Of a stretch of DNA of 39,370 nt, positions 13,623 to 22,292 are shown one piece after another (position 1 is the stretch's first letter; every line of letters begins with the position of its first letter). Below the pieces are notes generated by a model. That model was not told the DNA's origin. It saw only the letters and a list, made by a program, of their open reading frames with translations, and ran no database searches. Source of the stretch: Chloroflexota bacterium (GTDB taxonomy: Bacteria > Chloroflexota > Dehalococcoidia > SZUA-161 > SpSt-899). The DNA lies in the NCBI GenBank assembly GCA_013203045.1, contig JABMQN010000060.1, positions 1 to 39,370 of the forward strand, read 5' to 3'. Position numbers and translations under genes: made by a program.

Positions 13623-13900
13623 TACTCATCCGCAGATTTGGATGAATTGCTGGTAGTGGAAGAAGCGACTTCTTTGGATTCAGTGCTGCCCCCTTCTTCG
13701 GGCGAGTTAGCCGAAGGCGATTTGCCGTTGTAGTCGGTGACGTAGAATCCGCTTCCTTTGAAGATTATTGGGGCAGGTCGAAATAGTCGACGGGCCTGAT
13801 TATCGCATTGGGGACACGCGCAAATAGGCTCAGCATCAAAACCCTGACGCTGTTCGAAGTTATGATCACATGATGTGCACTGATATTCATATATGGGCAT
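13622..13900 (-). CDS. FmdB-type zinc-ribbon protein
   Basis: A 92-residue protein with the FmdB/CxxC_CxxC signature: [20 protein letters not shown], then [12 protein letters not shown], four Cys for one zinc. A typical phrase [10 protein letters not shown] follows, and the tail is a Ser/Glu-rich disordered stretch. The family is widespread and its exact role is not settled; it is named after a putative regulatory protein near formamidase genes. AGGAGG precedes the ATG. The operon starts here, with a perfect CIRCE operator 35 bases upstream of the start codon, so it should be induced by heat through HrcA. Confidence 0.88.
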   Translation of the reverse strand: MPIYEYQCTSCDHNFEQRQGFDAEPICACPQCDNQARRLFRPAPIIFKGSGFYVTDYNGKSPSANSPEEGGSTESKEVASSTTSNSSKSADE

Positions 13901-13934
13901 TAAGGTGTTACCTCCTGGAATGTATCACCCTCAC

Positions 13935-13969
13935 AATATTAGCACTCTATTGAAAGGAGTGCTAATATT
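13935..13969. promoter_or_regulatory. CIRCE element (HrcA operator)
   Basis: TTAGCACTC (13939-13947), nine bases, GAGTGCTAA (13957-13965): an exact match to the CIRCE consensus, extended to 13 paired bases per arm (AATATTAGCACTC/GAGTGCTAATATT). It lies just upstream of the fmdB-dtd operon on the minus strand. CIRCE usually controls groESL and dnaK/hrcA operons. Confidence 0.93.
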
Positions 13970-13985
13970 AATGTAGCATGATAAC

Positions 13986-14570
13986 TCAATTTCTGTCAAG
14001 CATAAAAGCCTCAATTTGGCTATAAATTGCCCCGTTGTTGGTCAGGGTACTTTGCATAAGACTGAATCTGTCGGCGGAGAAAGAGGCTGACTTTGGAATC
14101 TCTAGCGACTCAACAGTCTTTCCCAGTTCATAGCGTTCATTTTTACTGGTCTTATCACGAACACGCCCCAGAGTAAGATGTGGTGAAAAATCTCTTTTCT
14201 CCGGGGAAAAGCCCAGTGGAATCAAGGACTGGTCAATCTGCCTTTGTAGATTTGTAATGATGGGAAGATCCCCTCCAATCCCAACCCAGACAACTCTGGG
14301 TGATTTTAAATTAGGGAAAGCCCCAAGTCCTTTTAGTTCAAGGTTGAACGGGAATGTGAGAGAGCTTGCTTTTGCGATGGCATGTGTTATGTCAACTATT
14401 CTCTCTTCGGGGATATTGCCCAGGAATTTCAATGTCAGATGGATACTATTTGGGTTAACCCATTTGACGGCTTTCTCTCGACCTGGCTTCAATTTATAAA
14501 GTATTTCGGATAGTTCGTTTTTGACTTCATCTGGAAGCTCAATGGCGATGAATGCGCGAATTTCTCCCAT
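13986..14570 (-). CDS. thpR: RNA 2',3'-cyclic phosphodiesterase (2'-5' RNA ligase family)
   Basis: A 194-residue 2H phosphoesterase. The two catalytic HxT motifs are His44-x-Thr46 (IHLTLKFLG) and His131-x-Thr133 (PHLTLGRVR). Opening MGEIRAFIAIELPDEVK is typical. The family hydrolyses 2',3'-cyclic phosphates on RNA and ligates tRNA halves in vitro. Its start codon overlaps the end of the amidohydrolase gene by one base, so the two are co-transcribed. Confidence 0.93.
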   Translation of the reverse strand: MGEIRAFIAIELPDEVKNELSEILYKLKPGREKAVKWVNPNSIHLTLKFLGNIPEERIVDITHAIAKASSLTFPFNLELKGLGAFPNLKSPRVVWVGIGGDLPIITNLQRQIDQSLIPLGFSPEKRDFSPHLTLGRVRDKTSKNERYELGKTVESLEIPKSASFSADRFSLMQSTLTNNGAIYSQIEAFMLDRN

Positions 14571-15412
14571 TAGCTCAGTCCTAGCAGTTCGAAAGCATTA
14601 TTCCCTAGAATCAGGTCTTTGTTGTCTTGGGATATACTTATTTCTTCCAGTAATCGCTTGACGATTCGTTTCTGCGTGATGAGCGGGAAGTCACTACCAA
14701 ACAAGATTTTATCTGCCCCTGCGATTTCAGAAACATGTTGAAAGATGGCATATTTGTAAAGGAAAGGTGAGGCTGCTGTATCAAAATACACGTTCTTCAG
14801 TGCTTCACCAACTTCAGACATTAGAGCATAGAAAGGGAGCCCTCCACCCCAGTGAGCACATACGATACATGCCTCTGGAAAATTGGTAATGAATTGATAG
14901 AGCATTCCCGGTAGAACGTTACCCTTACCAGGGTAGATATGGCCCACGGGCTCGGAGGAGTGAGTCATGATAATCATGTCATTCTTTTGGGCAACTTCAA
15001 CGATAGGAGCCATCAGAGCCTTATCACCCAAATCGAAATTCTGCAGGTGAGGCATCAATTCACCAATCCCTCTAATTCCTCCTTTTGCACAACGCTCTAT
15101 CTCCCCTGGGGCTTCCTTCCACTCTGGATGTATAGTACAAAAGCCTATCAGACGTTTCGGGTATTTGTTAATTGATTCCAGAATATAGTCGTTTGTCTGA
15201 TGGCAAAGCTCAAAACTCGACCATCCCATGTTGACCACAACAGAAATATCAATACCATCCTTATCCATACTTTCGATGAGGTCTTCGGCAGTTGCCATGT
15301 TGGCCTTAGGATCGGAGAAGAGAGACCCGAGACAATCATCTTCGTGAACTAGCTCGTCCCGACGATCCTTCATTTTTGGAGGAACGATATGAGTATGAAA
15401 ATCGATGATCAC
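14570..15412 (-). CDS. Amidohydrolase (amidohydrolase_2/ACMSD-like TIM barrel)
   Basis: A 280-residue metal-dependent hydrolase or decarboxylase. MIIDFHTHIVPP gives the first metal-binding HxH; IIMTHSSE (about 148-155) and VCAHWGGG (about 184-191) hold later His ligands, and FGSDFP near 239-244 has the catalytic/metal Asp. This is the PF04909 pattern, which includes ACMSD and resorcylate decarboxylases; the substrate cannot be told. It starts with GTG at 15412. No ribosome site is present; instead a promoter -10 box ends six bases before the GTG, which suggests a leaderless mRNA. Confidence 0.85.
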   Translation of the reverse strand: MIIDFHTHIVPPKMKDRRDELVHEDDCLGSLFSDPKANMATAEDLIESMDKDGIDISVVVNMGWSSFELCHQTNDYILESINKYPKRLIGFCTIHPEWKEAPGEIERCAKGGIRGIGELMPHLQNFDLGDKALMAPIVEVAQKNDMIIMTHSSEPVGHIYPGKGNVLPGMLYQFITNFPEACIVCAHWGGGLPFYALMSEVGEALKNVYFDTAASPFLYKYAIFQHVSEIAGADKILFGSDFPLITQKRIVKRLLEEISISQDNKDLILGNNAFELLGLS

Positions 15413-15418
15413 GCTGGC

Positions 15419-15447
15419 ATTATATCAAGCAGGCTCCGGGAGAGCAA
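15419..15447 (-). promoter_or_regulatory. Promoter of amidohydrolase-thpR, leaderless type
   Basis: Minus strand TTGCTC (15447-15442), 17-nt spacer, TATAAT (15424-15419). Only six bases separate the -10 from the GTG at 15412, so transcription should begin at or next to the start codon. Confidence 0.55.
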
Positions 15448-15483
15448 ATCGAGAGATAGGTGATAAATAGGATTAAGACGAAT

Positions 15484-15513
15484 TTGTGCTTCCCCCTTGT
15501 TTATGCATATAAT
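15484..15513 (+). promoter_or_regulatory. Promoter of the antiporter gene, leaderless type
   Basis: TTGTGC (15484-15489), 18-nt spacer, perfect TATAAT (15508-15513). The ATG at 15523 is nine bases further, and no Shine-Dalgarno precedes it. Confidence 0.5.
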
Positions 15514-15522
15514 TCATTACAA

Positions 15523-17217
15523 ATGGAAGACCTGAGCCTGTTGTCAAATATGGCAATTGTACTGGGGTTAGCTCTTGTGGCCGGGTTGGTTGCAAATCGA
15601 GCAAAACTCCCTGTTATCCTCGGCTACCTGGTGTGTGGCATTATAGTCGGACCGAATGTTCTTGGTCTGGTTGAAGATGTAGAGGACGTAGAGACGCTTG
15701 CGACCATCGGGGTTGTGTTATTGATGTTTACCCTTGGTCTTGAGTTTTCTCTGAAAACGCTGCGTCAAATAGGTGCAATTGCTGTTTTTGGTGGGATAGC
15801 TCAGATTTTGTGCACCATCGTACTGGGGCTGGGGATAGGATTCCTTTTTGATCTTGGCCTAACCGAGTCTATTATATTTGGATTCTTTATCGCACTCAGC
15901 AGTACCATCATAGTCATCAAAACCCTCATGGATCGTGGGGAATTAAGCAGTCCCCACGGGCGAATCATGGTGGGGATCCTTCTTGTTCAGGATTTAAGTG
16001 TAGTCCCTATGATAGCTATTCTCCCCTCATTGGACGATGTGAGCATGGCAGTTTTAGGGGATATGGGATGGGCTGTGGGTAAAGCAGTAGCAATTCTCGC
16101 TGTCGTCCTTGCGTTAGGTTTCTGGGGGCTGCCCTGGTTTATGAAGAGAGTTGCTTTGGAACGATCTCGAGAGCTGTTTCTTCTAACAATAGTATGTCTT
16201 TGCTTCGGAGCAGGCTTTGCAACGTATAACCTCGGATTGTCAGTCGCACTGGGGGCGTTTCTTGCGGGGCTTCTAATCAGCGAGTCAGAGTATTCGCATC
16301 AGGCGCTTGCCGATATTCGGCCGTTGCGAGATGTATTTGCGGTATTATTTTTTGTATCTCTGGGAATGTTAGCCGATCCCGGTTTTGTTGCAGACAATCC
16401 AGGTGAAGTTGTCGGCGTTGTTGGGCTGGTTGTGCTGGGAAAGTTTACCATAGTAGCTGTTATTCCGTGGAGATTCGGGTATCGTGCCAAGACCAGTTTG
16501 TTCGTCGGAACCGGCCTTTTCCAGATAGGAGAGTTCAGTTTTATTCTTGCAGCTCTTGCTCTGGAGGAGGATCTGATATCTGCTGATTTGTACGATTTAA
16601 CACTTGCTACAGCGTTTATCACGATCTTCTTGACGCCATTTGCACTGGGATTTGTCTCGAAATTATACTATCGCGTTACACAAACGGCAAGATTGACTGG
16701 TGAGTATGATGATGATCCCAAATTGGATGAATCAGACAGTAGCACGTTACTCAAAAACCATGTAGTGATTTGTGGTTATGGCAGAGTTGCCAGACATCTT
16801 GGGAGAGTTCTGGAACACAGGGACTTCACGTATCTGATTATCGATATCGACCCTAGGGTAATTGATTCAGCTCGCGAAAGAGGCATCCCTTGCATTTTCG
16901 GTGATGCCAGCCATCCTGAGGTATTGGCTCGGGCGGGACTTGAGAGAGCTAAAGTTTTAGTGATTGCTTCGCCTGATCCGATAGCCACAGAATTCATTGT
17001 AAAAAATGCCCTCAAGATTAACCATCGATTGAATATCATCGCGAGAGTTCATAGGGATGAAGACACAGAGGACCTTATGAGGCTTGGCGTTGCCGAGGTG
17101 GTTCGTCCTGAAGTTGAAGCAGGACTGGAGATCATTCGCCACACGCTGCATCGCTTTGGGCTGAGTCCGCAGGAGATCCGATTAATTGTCAATAGACTAA
17201 GAGAAAAAGAAATTTAA
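15523..17217 (+). CDS. Kef-type monovalent cation:proton antiporter (CPA2) with TrkA-N domain
   Basis: A 564-residue integral membrane protein that probably exchanges K+ or Na+ for H+. Residues 5 to about 385 form the CPA2 membrane domain, with typical phrases [39 protein letters not shown] and [17 protein letters not shown]. From about 410 a Rossmann TrkA-N/RCK domain follows: [14 protein letters not shown] for NAD(H) binding, then IIDIDP and [20 protein letters not shown]. The start at 15523 is chosen because the protein then begins like family members and the promoter -10 lies just upstream; a GTG at 15460 would place the promoter inside the gene. The J-domain gene starts two bases after its stop. 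Confidence 0.9.
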   Translation: MEDLSLLSNMAIVLGLALVAGLVANRAKLPVILGYLVCGIIVGPNVLGLVEDVEDVETLATIGVVLLMFTLGLEFSLKTLRQIGAIAVFGGIAQILCTIVLGLGIGFLFDLGLTESIIFGFFIALSSTIIVIKTLMDRGELSSPHGRIMVGILLVQDLSVVPMIAILPSLDDVSMAVLGDMGWAVGKAVAILAVVLALGFWGLPWFMKRVALERSRELFLLTIVCLCFGAGFATYNLGLSVALGAFLAGLLISESEYSHQALADIRPLRDVFAVLFFVSLGMLADPGFVADNPGEVVGVVGLVVLGKFTIVAVIPWRFGYRAKTSLFVGTGLFQIGEFSFILAALALEEDLISADLYDLTLATAFITIFLTPFALGFVSKLYYRVTQTARLTGEYDDDPKLDESDSSTLLKNHVVICGYGRVARHLGRVLEHRDFTYLIIDIDPRVIDSARERGIPCIFGDASHPEVLARAGLERAKVLVIASPDPIATEFIVKNALKINHRLNIIARVHRDEDTEDLMRLGVAEVVRPEVEAGLEIIRHTLHRFGLSPQEIRLIVNRLREKEI

Positions 17218-17219
17218 TC

Positions 17220-18044
17220 ATGAACGATTATTACGGAATTCTGGGTGTTGACGAAAATGCCAATGCAGACGAAATCAAAGCTGCCTTCAGAAAGCTGGCT
17301 TTCGAACATCATCCGGATAGGAATCCTGGGAATGTGAAGCAGGCTGAAGAGAAATTCAAGGAAATCAACGAAGCTTACAGTGTTCTGTGTGACGAAAGGC
17401 GCCGACGAGAATACAATGCATACCGAAGCGGAAGATTCGCAGGGACTGGATTCAATAGAACTGCTGGCGGATTCGGGCAATCTCAAGAAGATATCTTTAG
17501 AAGTGCCTTTGATAATGGAGCCATGTTTGAGGAATTGAGCCGGATGTTTGCTCAAATGGGCCTCAGGTTTGATGACGACTTCCGCAATCGAACGTTTTTC
17601 AGTGGGAGACCCGTTCATTTCCAATTCTATAGCACTTCGGATGGCGTCAGACGCAACTATTACTCTGGCAACTCGAATCAGAGGGTTAATGAGGGCTCGG
17701 CTATTACAGGTAATCGGCCCATAGTAAGAAAGCCCAATTTCGCAGAGAGAATGATGGGCAAAGTGATTGGTAAATTAAGCAAGTATGCTCTTAAAAAAGC
17801 TTTTGATATAGACCTTGATCTGCCTGCCAGAGGAGAGGATATTCATAAGGATTTGAAGATATCGTCCAAGGAAGCTGCCAAAGGCTGCACCAAGCGAATC
17901 AGCTATAAAAGAGGCAAAGAGAAAAAAGCTATTGAAGTTACCGTACCTCCGGACATATCCTCGGAAAAGAAGATCATGCTCAGAGGAATGGGTAACGAAG
18001 GTATAAATCCAGGGGACCTATACCTGAACATTGTTGTAATGTAG
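17220..18044 (+). CDS. DnaJ/CbpA-like co-chaperone lacking the second C-terminal domain
   Basis: A 274-residue J-protein that should stimulate a DnaK ATPase. The J domain is at 3-68 with HPD at 31-33 and typical [21 protein letters not shown] Gly/Phe/Asn-rich linker follows, without the zinc-finger repeats of DnaJ, so it is CbpA-like. The C-terminal part (about 195-274) has one peptide-binding subdomain, ending with [20 protein letters not shown] and DLYLNIVV, where DnaJ proteins pass into their second subdomain. Here the chain stops, and the TAG comes from the palindromic repeat at 18041-18069. It may be a truncated gene or a naturally short form. Confidence 0.85.
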   Translation: MNDYYGILGVDENANADEIKAAFRKLAFEHHPDRNPGNVKQAEEKFKEINEAYSVLCDERRRREYNAYRSGRFAGTGFNRTAGGFGQSQEDIFRSAFDNGAMFEELSRMFAQMGLRFDDDFRNRTFFSGRPVHFQFYSTSDGVRRNYYSGNSNQRVNEGSAITGNRPIVRKPNFAERMMGKVIGKLSKYALKKAFDIDLDLPARGEDIHKDLKISSKEAAKGCTKRISYKRGKEKKAIEVTVPPDISSEKKIMLRGMGNEGINPGDLYLNIVVM

Positions 18045-18069
18045 GGGCAGGTTTCAAACCTGCCCCTAC
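18041..18069. repeat. GTAGGGG palindrome between convergent J-domain genes
   Basis: GTAGGGGCAGGTTT, C, AAACCTGCCCCTAC: a perfect inverted repeat. Its left end supplies the TAG stop (18042-18044) of the plus-strand gene and its right end the TAG stop (18066-18068) of the minus-strand gene. It may also act as a two-way terminator hairpin. Confidence 0.85.
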
Positions 18070-18437
18070 TTCCCAATCCGTTGCACCAGCCACAGAATCC
18101 CCAGAAATACCAGGAAAATCAATGCCAGTCGGAACCCAAACTTGGCCGCAAACAAAATGACCAGGACCAAACTCATAGGGATGACTAATCTGCGCCAGTC
18201 CCAACCTTTATTGGCTTTGGTCTGTTGTCTGTTCCGATCATAAGAACTTCGCTTTGATGGATCGGAGAGCACCTCATAGGCCTCATTAAGCAGCTTCATC
18301 TTATCGATTGCCTCAGTGGAGTCGTTCACATCTGGATGGTGTGTTGAGGCCAGTTTGCGATAGGCTGCATCTATCACCTCTTTGGTGGCGGTGGGATGGA
18401 CTTGAAGGATGGCGTAATAATCAGGTTGTTCTGGCAT
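18066..18437 (-). CDS. Membrane-anchored J-domain protein
   Basis: A 123-residue protein: J domain at about 5-67 with HPD in THHPDVND (about 34-36) and LLNEAYEVLSDPSKRSSYDR, a short basic linker, then two closely spaced membrane helices at about 83-118 (LVIPMSLVLVILFAAKFGFR, LALIFLVFLGILWLVQ). It probably recruits DnaK to the membrane. It converges on the CbpA-like gene, and the two share a palindromic repeat that gives both stop codons. The start at 18437 lies just before another copy of the repeat, which separates it from hflC. Confidence 0.88.
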   Translation of the reverse strand: MPEQPDYYAILQVHPTATKEVIDAAYRKLASTHHPDVNDSTEAIDKMKLLNEAYEVLSDPSKRSSYDRNRQQTKANKGWDWRRLVIPMSLVLVILFAAKFGFRLALIFLVFLGILWLVQRIGK

Positions 18438-18454
18438 TACCGTTTCATAAATGG

Positions 18455-18483
18455 GTAGGGGCAGGTTTGAAACCTGCCCCTAC
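18455..18483. repeat. GTAGGGG palindrome copy
   Basis: GTAGGGGCAGGTTT, G, AAACCTGCCCCTAC, differing from the copy at 18041 only at the central base. It lies between the divergent-reading start of the J-domain gene and the end of hflC, followed by AAAAATT. Confidence 0.85.
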
Positions 18484-18523
18484 AAAAATTACGATAGACC
18501 CTCAATATTTAAGGGCACAACCC

Positions 18524-19387
18524 CTATTCTTGTGGCTCAGATCCTGAGAGGTATTTCAGCAGGTCAGATTCGGTGCTGAGTACCATTGTAGTATCCTGAT
18601 TCAGGAAATTACTGTATGCTTCGAGAGTCCTAAGGAGGCTGTAGAACTCGGGGGCTTGTGCGTAGGCCGCGGCATATATCGCGGTTGCCTGGGCGTCGCC
18701 TTGCCCTCTCAGCTCCTGGCTTGTTTTGAAAGATTCAGCGAGGATGACCACTGCTTCCCTATCTGCCTCTGCTCGCGTCTTGAACGCCTGCTCTTCACCT
18801 TCGGCGCGATTCTGCTTGGATATTCGCTCTCTCTCTGCCTTCATACGGTCAAACACACTAGCTTCAACCTCTTTAGACAGGTCCGCGCGTTTTATTCTGA
18901 CGTCGATGACACCCATTCCAAATTCGCTGACCTTCTCATTAGCCCGCTCAGCCACAATTTCCATTATGGGCTCACGCTGACTAGATATCATGTCTTCAAA
19001 ATCATGCGAAGCTACTTCTGTTCTCAACTCAGAGACCACGACGTCCTGTAGACGCTGCAATGCACCACTTTCATTGCGGACGGTTTTATAGAATACATCA
19101 GGCTCTTCGATACTCCATCGGGTTATATGATCAATTATAAGGTTTTTCTTGTCCATCGTAAGGTATCCTGTTGGGGGAGCATCACTCATGAGAACCCTGG
19201 CTTCAAGACTTTTTATACTCTGAACAAAGGGCACCTTGACATGTAGTCCTGGCTTGGTTACAGTCTCCTGGAACTCCCCGAATTGCAGGACGATAACCTG
19301 TTTTGTTTCATCCACTACATAGAGGCTCTGGGTAAGTACGACAACTGCTACTATTACCAACACACCAACTATTACTAAGCTTCTCAT
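18524..19387 (-). CDS. hflC: HflC, SPFH/prohibitin-type membrane protein
   Basis: A 287-residue protein with one N-terminal membrane helix (4-24), an SPFH domain (about 25-190; VVDETKQVIVLQFGEFQETV, PGLHVKVPFVQSIKSLEARV) and a C-terminal coiled coil (MKAERERISKQNRAEGEEQA) followed by the family phrase ATAIYAAAYAQAPEFYSLLR. With HflK it forms a large complex around the FtsH protease and shapes membrane-protein turnover. The start overlaps the hflK stop by four bases. Confidence 0.93.
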   Translation of the reverse strand: MRSLVIVGVLVIVAVVVLTQSLYVVDETKQVIVLQFGEFQETVTKPGLHVKVPFVQSIKSLEARVLMSDAPPTGYLTMDKKNLIIDHITRWSIEEPDVFYKTVRNESGALQRLQDVVVSELRTEVASHDFEDMISSQREPIMEIVAERANEKVSEFGMGVIDVRIKRADLSKEVEASVFDRMKAERERISKQNRAEGEEQAFKTRAEADREAVVILAESFKTSQELRGQGDAQATAIYAAAYAQAPEFYSLLRTLEAYSNFLNQDTTMVLSTESDLLKYLSGSEPQE

Positions 19388-20736
19388 TGGCCGGCCTCCT
19401 GCGTTTGCTCTGATCCTGTCAGTTCTTTTAATGGCAGGAATGGAACAAGATTACCACTGCTATCGGGATCAATAATGAATTTCTCGGTACCAGATAAAAC
19501 ATCCTCCATTGTCTCCAGATACAGCCGTTCGCGTGTCAACCGAATCGCTTCCAGGTAGAACTGTTCATATTCGTCCGCCAAACCCAATTGTGCAAGCGCT
19601 TCGACGAGGACCTGAGAAGTCACTTCTTCTGGCGTACGGCTAGAATCTACAGCTCCCAACGACTTTAGGATTTCAGTAAGGGTTTCTCTGCTCAATGATG
19701 ATGTCGACTCACTTTCCAATTCAATTATTGATTCCAGTTCCGTTGCTACCCCTGACTCTGTTCCGGTTATTATTATTAAATCAATCTCATTCTCTATGGC
19801 TCCAAGTTGAGACAGTACTTCACTTGCTTGAGAGACACCTGAATCAGCAAGGGCCTGGAATGCTGCTGGTACTTCGTGCTCTCGAATAACCTTGAGGAAT
19901 TTAGCGATATCACCTTCAGCCTCGAGAACGCGTTGTTCCTTGAAAGCTTCGGCTCCTAGTATCATTTTTTCTGCTTCTCCTCTGGCCTTGGGTACTCGGT
20001 CAGCAGCGTATCCTTCAGCTTCGCGTATAAGCGTTTGTTTGTCTTCTCTTGCTCTTACAACTTCGTCGAAGGCGTCCTTGACTTCATCGGGCGGAAAAGT
20101 CTCCTGGAGTTTTACTGCGGTTACTAGCAGTCCCGAATTATAGTCGTCCAGCAACCTCTGCAGGAAAGTGTCAACTTCTTCTTGAACGATGGTTCTTCCC
20201 TCGAGTAAGACGAAATCGATTGTGTTGCTGCCTACCACACTTCTCAGCGCCACTTCTGTGGCTGCAGAGACAGCCAGTTCGAGATCTCTGACATTGAAAA
20301 GGTACTTGGCGGAATCTCTCACTCGATATTGGACTACCACCTGTGCCTTAACAATGTTTTCATCACCGGTCAACATTTGTGATTCTTGTGGTACATCCGC
20401 AATGCCATCGCTCCTGAATCCGATTTCAGCCGTTCGAATCTTTTCAACATTTACTCTGTTGACACTCTGAATCGGCGATGGCCAATGGTAGTTGAGTCCA
20501 GGGCTTGTCGTAGCTGTATGTTTTCCAAAAGTCTTAACCACACCTTCTTCGCCTGGACCGACGGTGTAGATCCCAGTTAACAGCCAAATTACTATAACAA
20601 TACCAATGACTATCCAGATCATTCTCCTTTTCTTGAGAAATTTTGGGACATTATCGCTGCTTTTTCCGCCGGCAATCTTCTGCCAGACTTCATCCCAGTT
20701 GATATCTCCTTTAGGCCCGTCCGGTTGTCTAGCCAC
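19384..20736 (-). CDS. hflK: HflK with a large insertion in its coiled-coil region
   Basis: A 450-residue partner of HflC. The order is: cytoplasmic head (1-38) with INWDEVWQKI, one membrane helix (39-56), SPFH domain (about 57-225), coiled coil to FLKVIREHEV (280-289), and the conserved TRERLYLETMEDVL (401-414). In usual HflK these last two blocks are separated by a short segment; here about 100 residues (roughly 288-392) lie between, rich in Glu, Ser, Leu and Ile. The gene starts with GTG at 20736 after GAGGAGG. It follows the PAC2 gene by 11 bases and overlaps hflC by four. Confidence 0.92.
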   Translation of the reverse strand: MARQPDGPKGDINWDEVWQKIAGGKSSDNVPKFLKKRRMIWIVIGIVIVIWLLTGIYTVGPGEEGVVKTFGKHTATTSPGLNYHWPSPIQSVNRVNVEKIRTAEIGFRSDGIADVPQESQMLTGDENIVKAQVVVQYRVRDSAKYLFNVRDLELAVSAATEVALRSVVGSNTIDFVLLEGRTIVQEEVDTFLQRLLDDYNSGLLVTAVKLQETFPPDEVKDAFDEVVRAREDKQTLIREAEGYAADRVPKARGEAEKMILGAEAFKEQRVLEAEGDIAKFLKVIREHEVPAAFQALADSGVSQASEVLSQLGAIENEIDLIIITGTESGVATELESIIELESESTSSLSRETLTEILKSLGAVDSSRTPEEVTSQVLVEALAQLGLADEYEQFYLEAIRLTRERLYLETMEDVLSGTEKFIIDPDSSGNLVPFLPLKELTGSEQTQEAGQ

Positions 20737-20747
20737 GCTGCACCTCC

Positions 20748-21572
20748 TCAGTTTTTGCCCATTTGATCTTCTTCATCATAATCATCGTCATCGTCTTCTT
20801 CTTCACTTGGATTACGTTCCCAGATCGGTTGAGTGAAATGATCGATGTATTTGACCATCATTTCCTGGGAAAGAGCTTTCATTACTTCAGCAGTATGTTC
20901 TGCTTCCTTAGCTATATCGGTAAGATCGATCTTGAGATCGAGTATCCGTGATAAGGCATCAAGTACAGCGTAGGAAGCCATCGGATTGGGCATTTCGGCT
21001 GCCCATTGTGGAGTTTCCCCTAAAATGCAGATTCCCTCAACACCTCTTTCCTTAGCTGTCCCCAACAACAAACCATTAAGACCGCGTATCTGGAAATTAC
21101 CTGCCAGGGTGACATTGTATTTTTTAAGCTCGGTTATGAGTTTATCATCTGTTGCTGCTACCAATACGCGCGACTTTTGCACGTTGTGTTGAACGAGCGC
21201 CGCGGCACATGTATAAATTCTCTTTACCTTAAATTTCTGAGCTGCATCAAGAATCACATGCGCCAAATCATAGTGGTTCTGATCCGGTTGAGCTTCACCA
21301 CTGAAGAGAATTATGTCACTTTTCCCTTTAGGTGTCTTGATGAGATAGAACTTATTTTCCGGGAATATCGGAACCTGAACTACGTTATTCTGCACCAGAA
21401 TTCCAACCGGCGTGAAAAAATCGGTGGGCTCAATATCGGCAAATTCCCTGGCATCCATTTTATCGCGCAAATATGCAGCTACATCGAGAGCTACATTACT
21501 TACGCCTGGCCATGTTGCCAGCATTACTGGTTTCTTGAGCCTGGGAGAACTATGCATATTGAGGTAGTCCAT
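20748..21572 (-). CDS. PAC2-family protein (proteasome assembly chaperone-like)
   Basis: A 274-residue member of the PAC2 (DUF75) family known from archaea, actinobacteria and Chloroflexota. Typical features are KPVMLATWPGVSNVALDVAA at the start, DIILFSGEAQPDQ (about 85-97) and ICILGETPQWAAEMPNPMAS (about 177-196). The C-terminus is strongly acidic (NPSEEEDDDDDYDEED). In archaea and eukaryotes relatives help build the proteasome; no proteasome gene is in this window and the bacterial role is unknown. As first gene before hflK and hflC it may act in the same membrane-proteolysis complex. Start ATG 21572 follows CGGAGA. Confidence 0.88.
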   Translation of the reverse strand: MDYLNMHSSPRLKKPVMLATWPGVSNVALDVAAYLRDKMDAREFADIEPTDFFTPVGILVQNNVVQVPIFPENKFYLIKTPKGKSDIILFSGEAQPDQNHYDLAHVILDAAQKFKVKRIYTCAAALVQHNVQKSRVLVAATDDKLITELKKYNVTLAGNFQIRGLNGLLLGTAKERGVEGICILGETPQWAAEMPNPMASYAVLDALSRILDLKIDLTDIAKEAEHTAEVMKALSQEMMVKYIDHFTQPIWERNPSEEEDDDDDYDEEDQMGKN

Positions 21573-21753
21573 CGACTTTTCTCCGTTTATACACTGGCAG
21601 ATACTGGTTTGCTCACGATGTCCTTAATATAGATAATCACACACTCTTCGAGTGAACATGGCCATTGTACCATATTGCAATCGGGTGAGGGAAACATTTT
21701 GGCTTTGAAATTAGTGCGGTACTCTACCCACTTGTTTAGGTATATATGTGTAA

Positions 21754-21782
21754 TTGACACTATTATTCAATTGTTGTATATT
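21754..21782 (+). promoter_or_regulatory. Promoter of the methylmalonyl-CoA gene pair
   Basis: TTGACA (21754-21759), 17-nt spacer, TATATT (21777-21782). Leader of about 78 nt to the ATG at 21867. Confidence 0.65.
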
Positions 21783-21866
21783 CAGCCATGATGGAGATAG
21801 AGTAGCGCTGAACGTAGGATGTATCGGGATACCAGCGTTTACGGATAGGTTAATCAGGAGGAATAG

Positions 21867-22265
21867 ATGATCAAGAGGATCGACCACGTGGCGGTTGCCG
21901 TGAAAAATCTGGATGATGCAGTGGCAAGCTTTGAAAAATTGTTTGGCCTCAAGCCTTCAAAAATCGAGGAAATACCTGATCAGGGAGTAAAAGCGGCACT
22001 GATACATATCGGCGATACCGAGCTTGAATTCATACAACCGATCAACCCGGATACAGGTGTAGCTAAATTCCTAGAGAACAAAGGGGAAGGAATTCATCAT
22101 ATCTGCATTGAAGTGGATGATACTGATGCGGAACTGAAGAGGATCGAAGACCAGGGCGGAAAACTCATTGATAAACAGGGCCGAAAGGGATTAGCCGGAA
22201 AGATCGGGTTCATTCATCCCAAATCAGTCAATGGGGTCCTCATCGAACTGGCACAAAAAGTCTAG
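21867..22265 (+). CDS. mce: Methylmalonyl-CoA epimerase
   Basis: A 132-residue vicinal-oxygen-chelate protein that interconverts (S)- and (R)-methylmalonyl-CoA. It has the two beta-alpha-beta-beta-beta halves with metal ligands in IDHVAVAV (His7), ELEFIQPI (Glu), GIHHICIEVDD (His) and GVLIELAQ (Glu). Length is normal. GGAGG precedes the ATG. With the B12-binding mutase subunit next to it, it belongs to propionyl-CoA/succinyl-CoA interconversion. Confidence 0.93.
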   Translation: MIKRIDHVAVAVKNLDDAVASFEKLFGLKPSKIEEIPDQGVKAALIHIGDTELEFIQPINPDTGVAKFLENKGEGIHHICIEVDDTDAELKRIEDQGGKLIDKQGRKGLAGKIGFIHPKSVNGVLIELAQKV

Positions 22266-22292
22266 TCACCATTTAAGGGAGGCATTTAGCCG

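Noticed and set aside
18066-18437. J-domain membrane protein as the missing second half of the CbpA-like gene
   Set aside because: It is on the opposite strand and has its own complete J domain; it contains no C-terminal peptide-binding subdomain.
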